From Tetracentron sinense (Eukaryota > Streptophyta > Magnoliopsida > Trochodendrales > Trochodendraceae): a stretch of DNA of 64,000 bases. Both the position numbers and the translations under genes were made by a program. How positions within the stretch are numbered: position 1 is the first letter of the stretch; every line of letters begins with the position of its first letter. Shown here piece by piece: positions 63,752 through 64,000 of the stretch. The notes beneath the pieces are model-generated. The model was not told the DNA's origin and made no database searches. It was given only the letters and a program-made list of their open reading frames with translations. The stretch is from positions 43,385,323-43,449,322 of the forward strand of contig CM026562.1 of the NCBI GenBank assembly GCA_015143295.1, given 5' to 3'.

Positions 63752-63893
63752 CTCAAGGTCCTCTTCCAAACTGACCACACCAATCAAAGTTGAACACATT
63801 GGGAAAGAGAAGTAAAGTTAAAATAAAATAATAGTTTCACTGTCACATGTCAATTTGCATTTGGGTGGTCAGTTTGGAAGAGGACCTTGTGGT
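63752..63893. mobile_element. Short MITE that hosts the Mutator-type MITE
   Basis: Arms CAAGGTCCTCTTCCAAACTG (63754) and CAGTTTGGAAGAGGACCTTG (to 63889) are perfect 20-bp inverted repeats. The Mutator-type MITE landed in its left arm, so the true left edge is near 63526. Confidence 0.8.
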
Positions 63894-64000
63894 CCATTTT
63901 TCATTTCCCAAAAACTTACTAGTATAAACACTCAAAATAAGTAAGATAAAAAGACATATTTGTCCTCTTCATCTTCCTCTCGTGTTCAACTGAGGATATC

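Overview
This is nuclear DNA of a flowering plant. It has long, repeat-filled introns with standard GT-AG plant splice sites, and a dense mix of plant transposons: hAT, Mutator, PIF/Harbinger, Helitron, L1 LINE, Ty1/copia and a probable gypsy LTR. The species cannot be read from the sequence. Very long introns in two conserved genes suggest a TE-rich, perhaps woody, lineage (inference).

Two host genes, both on the minus strand, can be assembled exon by exon with every reading-frame phase matching. The first is a PIN-LIKES (PILS6/PILS2-type) auxin carrier: 10 coding exons, 4281-23466, 410 aa, plus a probable two-intron 5' leader reaching about 24.5 kb. The second is the cohesin-loader subunit SCC4, the MAU2 homologue: 13 coding exons, 28281-59472, 722 aa. 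The genes are head-to-tail. About 3.7 kb separates the PILS promoter from the SCC4 stop. They have no obvious shared pathway.

Layout: 1-1380 probable gypsy LTR end; 1.4-4.28 kb repeat-poor 3' flank of PILS; 4.28-24.5 kb PILS, whose 7.8-kb intron 5 holds a nested stack (decayed LINE, split by a hAT element, itself holding a 2.8-kb Helitron and a MITE); 24.5-28.3 kb intergenic, with a small Helitron bearing two tandem 3' ends; 28.3-59.5 kb SCC4, whose 14.5-kb intron 4 holds a broken Ty1/copia fossil, a nearly open L1 LINE, a MITE copy and a second LINE tail; 59.5-64.0 kb the SCC4 upstream region. That last region begins with a 1.55-kb Mutator-like element only 195 bp from the start codon, followed by two opposed Helitrons and nested MITEs.

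No rRNA, tRNA, CRISPR array or prokaryotic-type system is present. The most interesting material is the transposon architecture around and inside the two genes: precise target-site duplications, G-box repeats carried into the SCC4 upstream region, probable gene fragments inside a Helitron and a hAT element, and near-identical direct repeats bracketing an SCC4 exon. I found no clearly new biological system.
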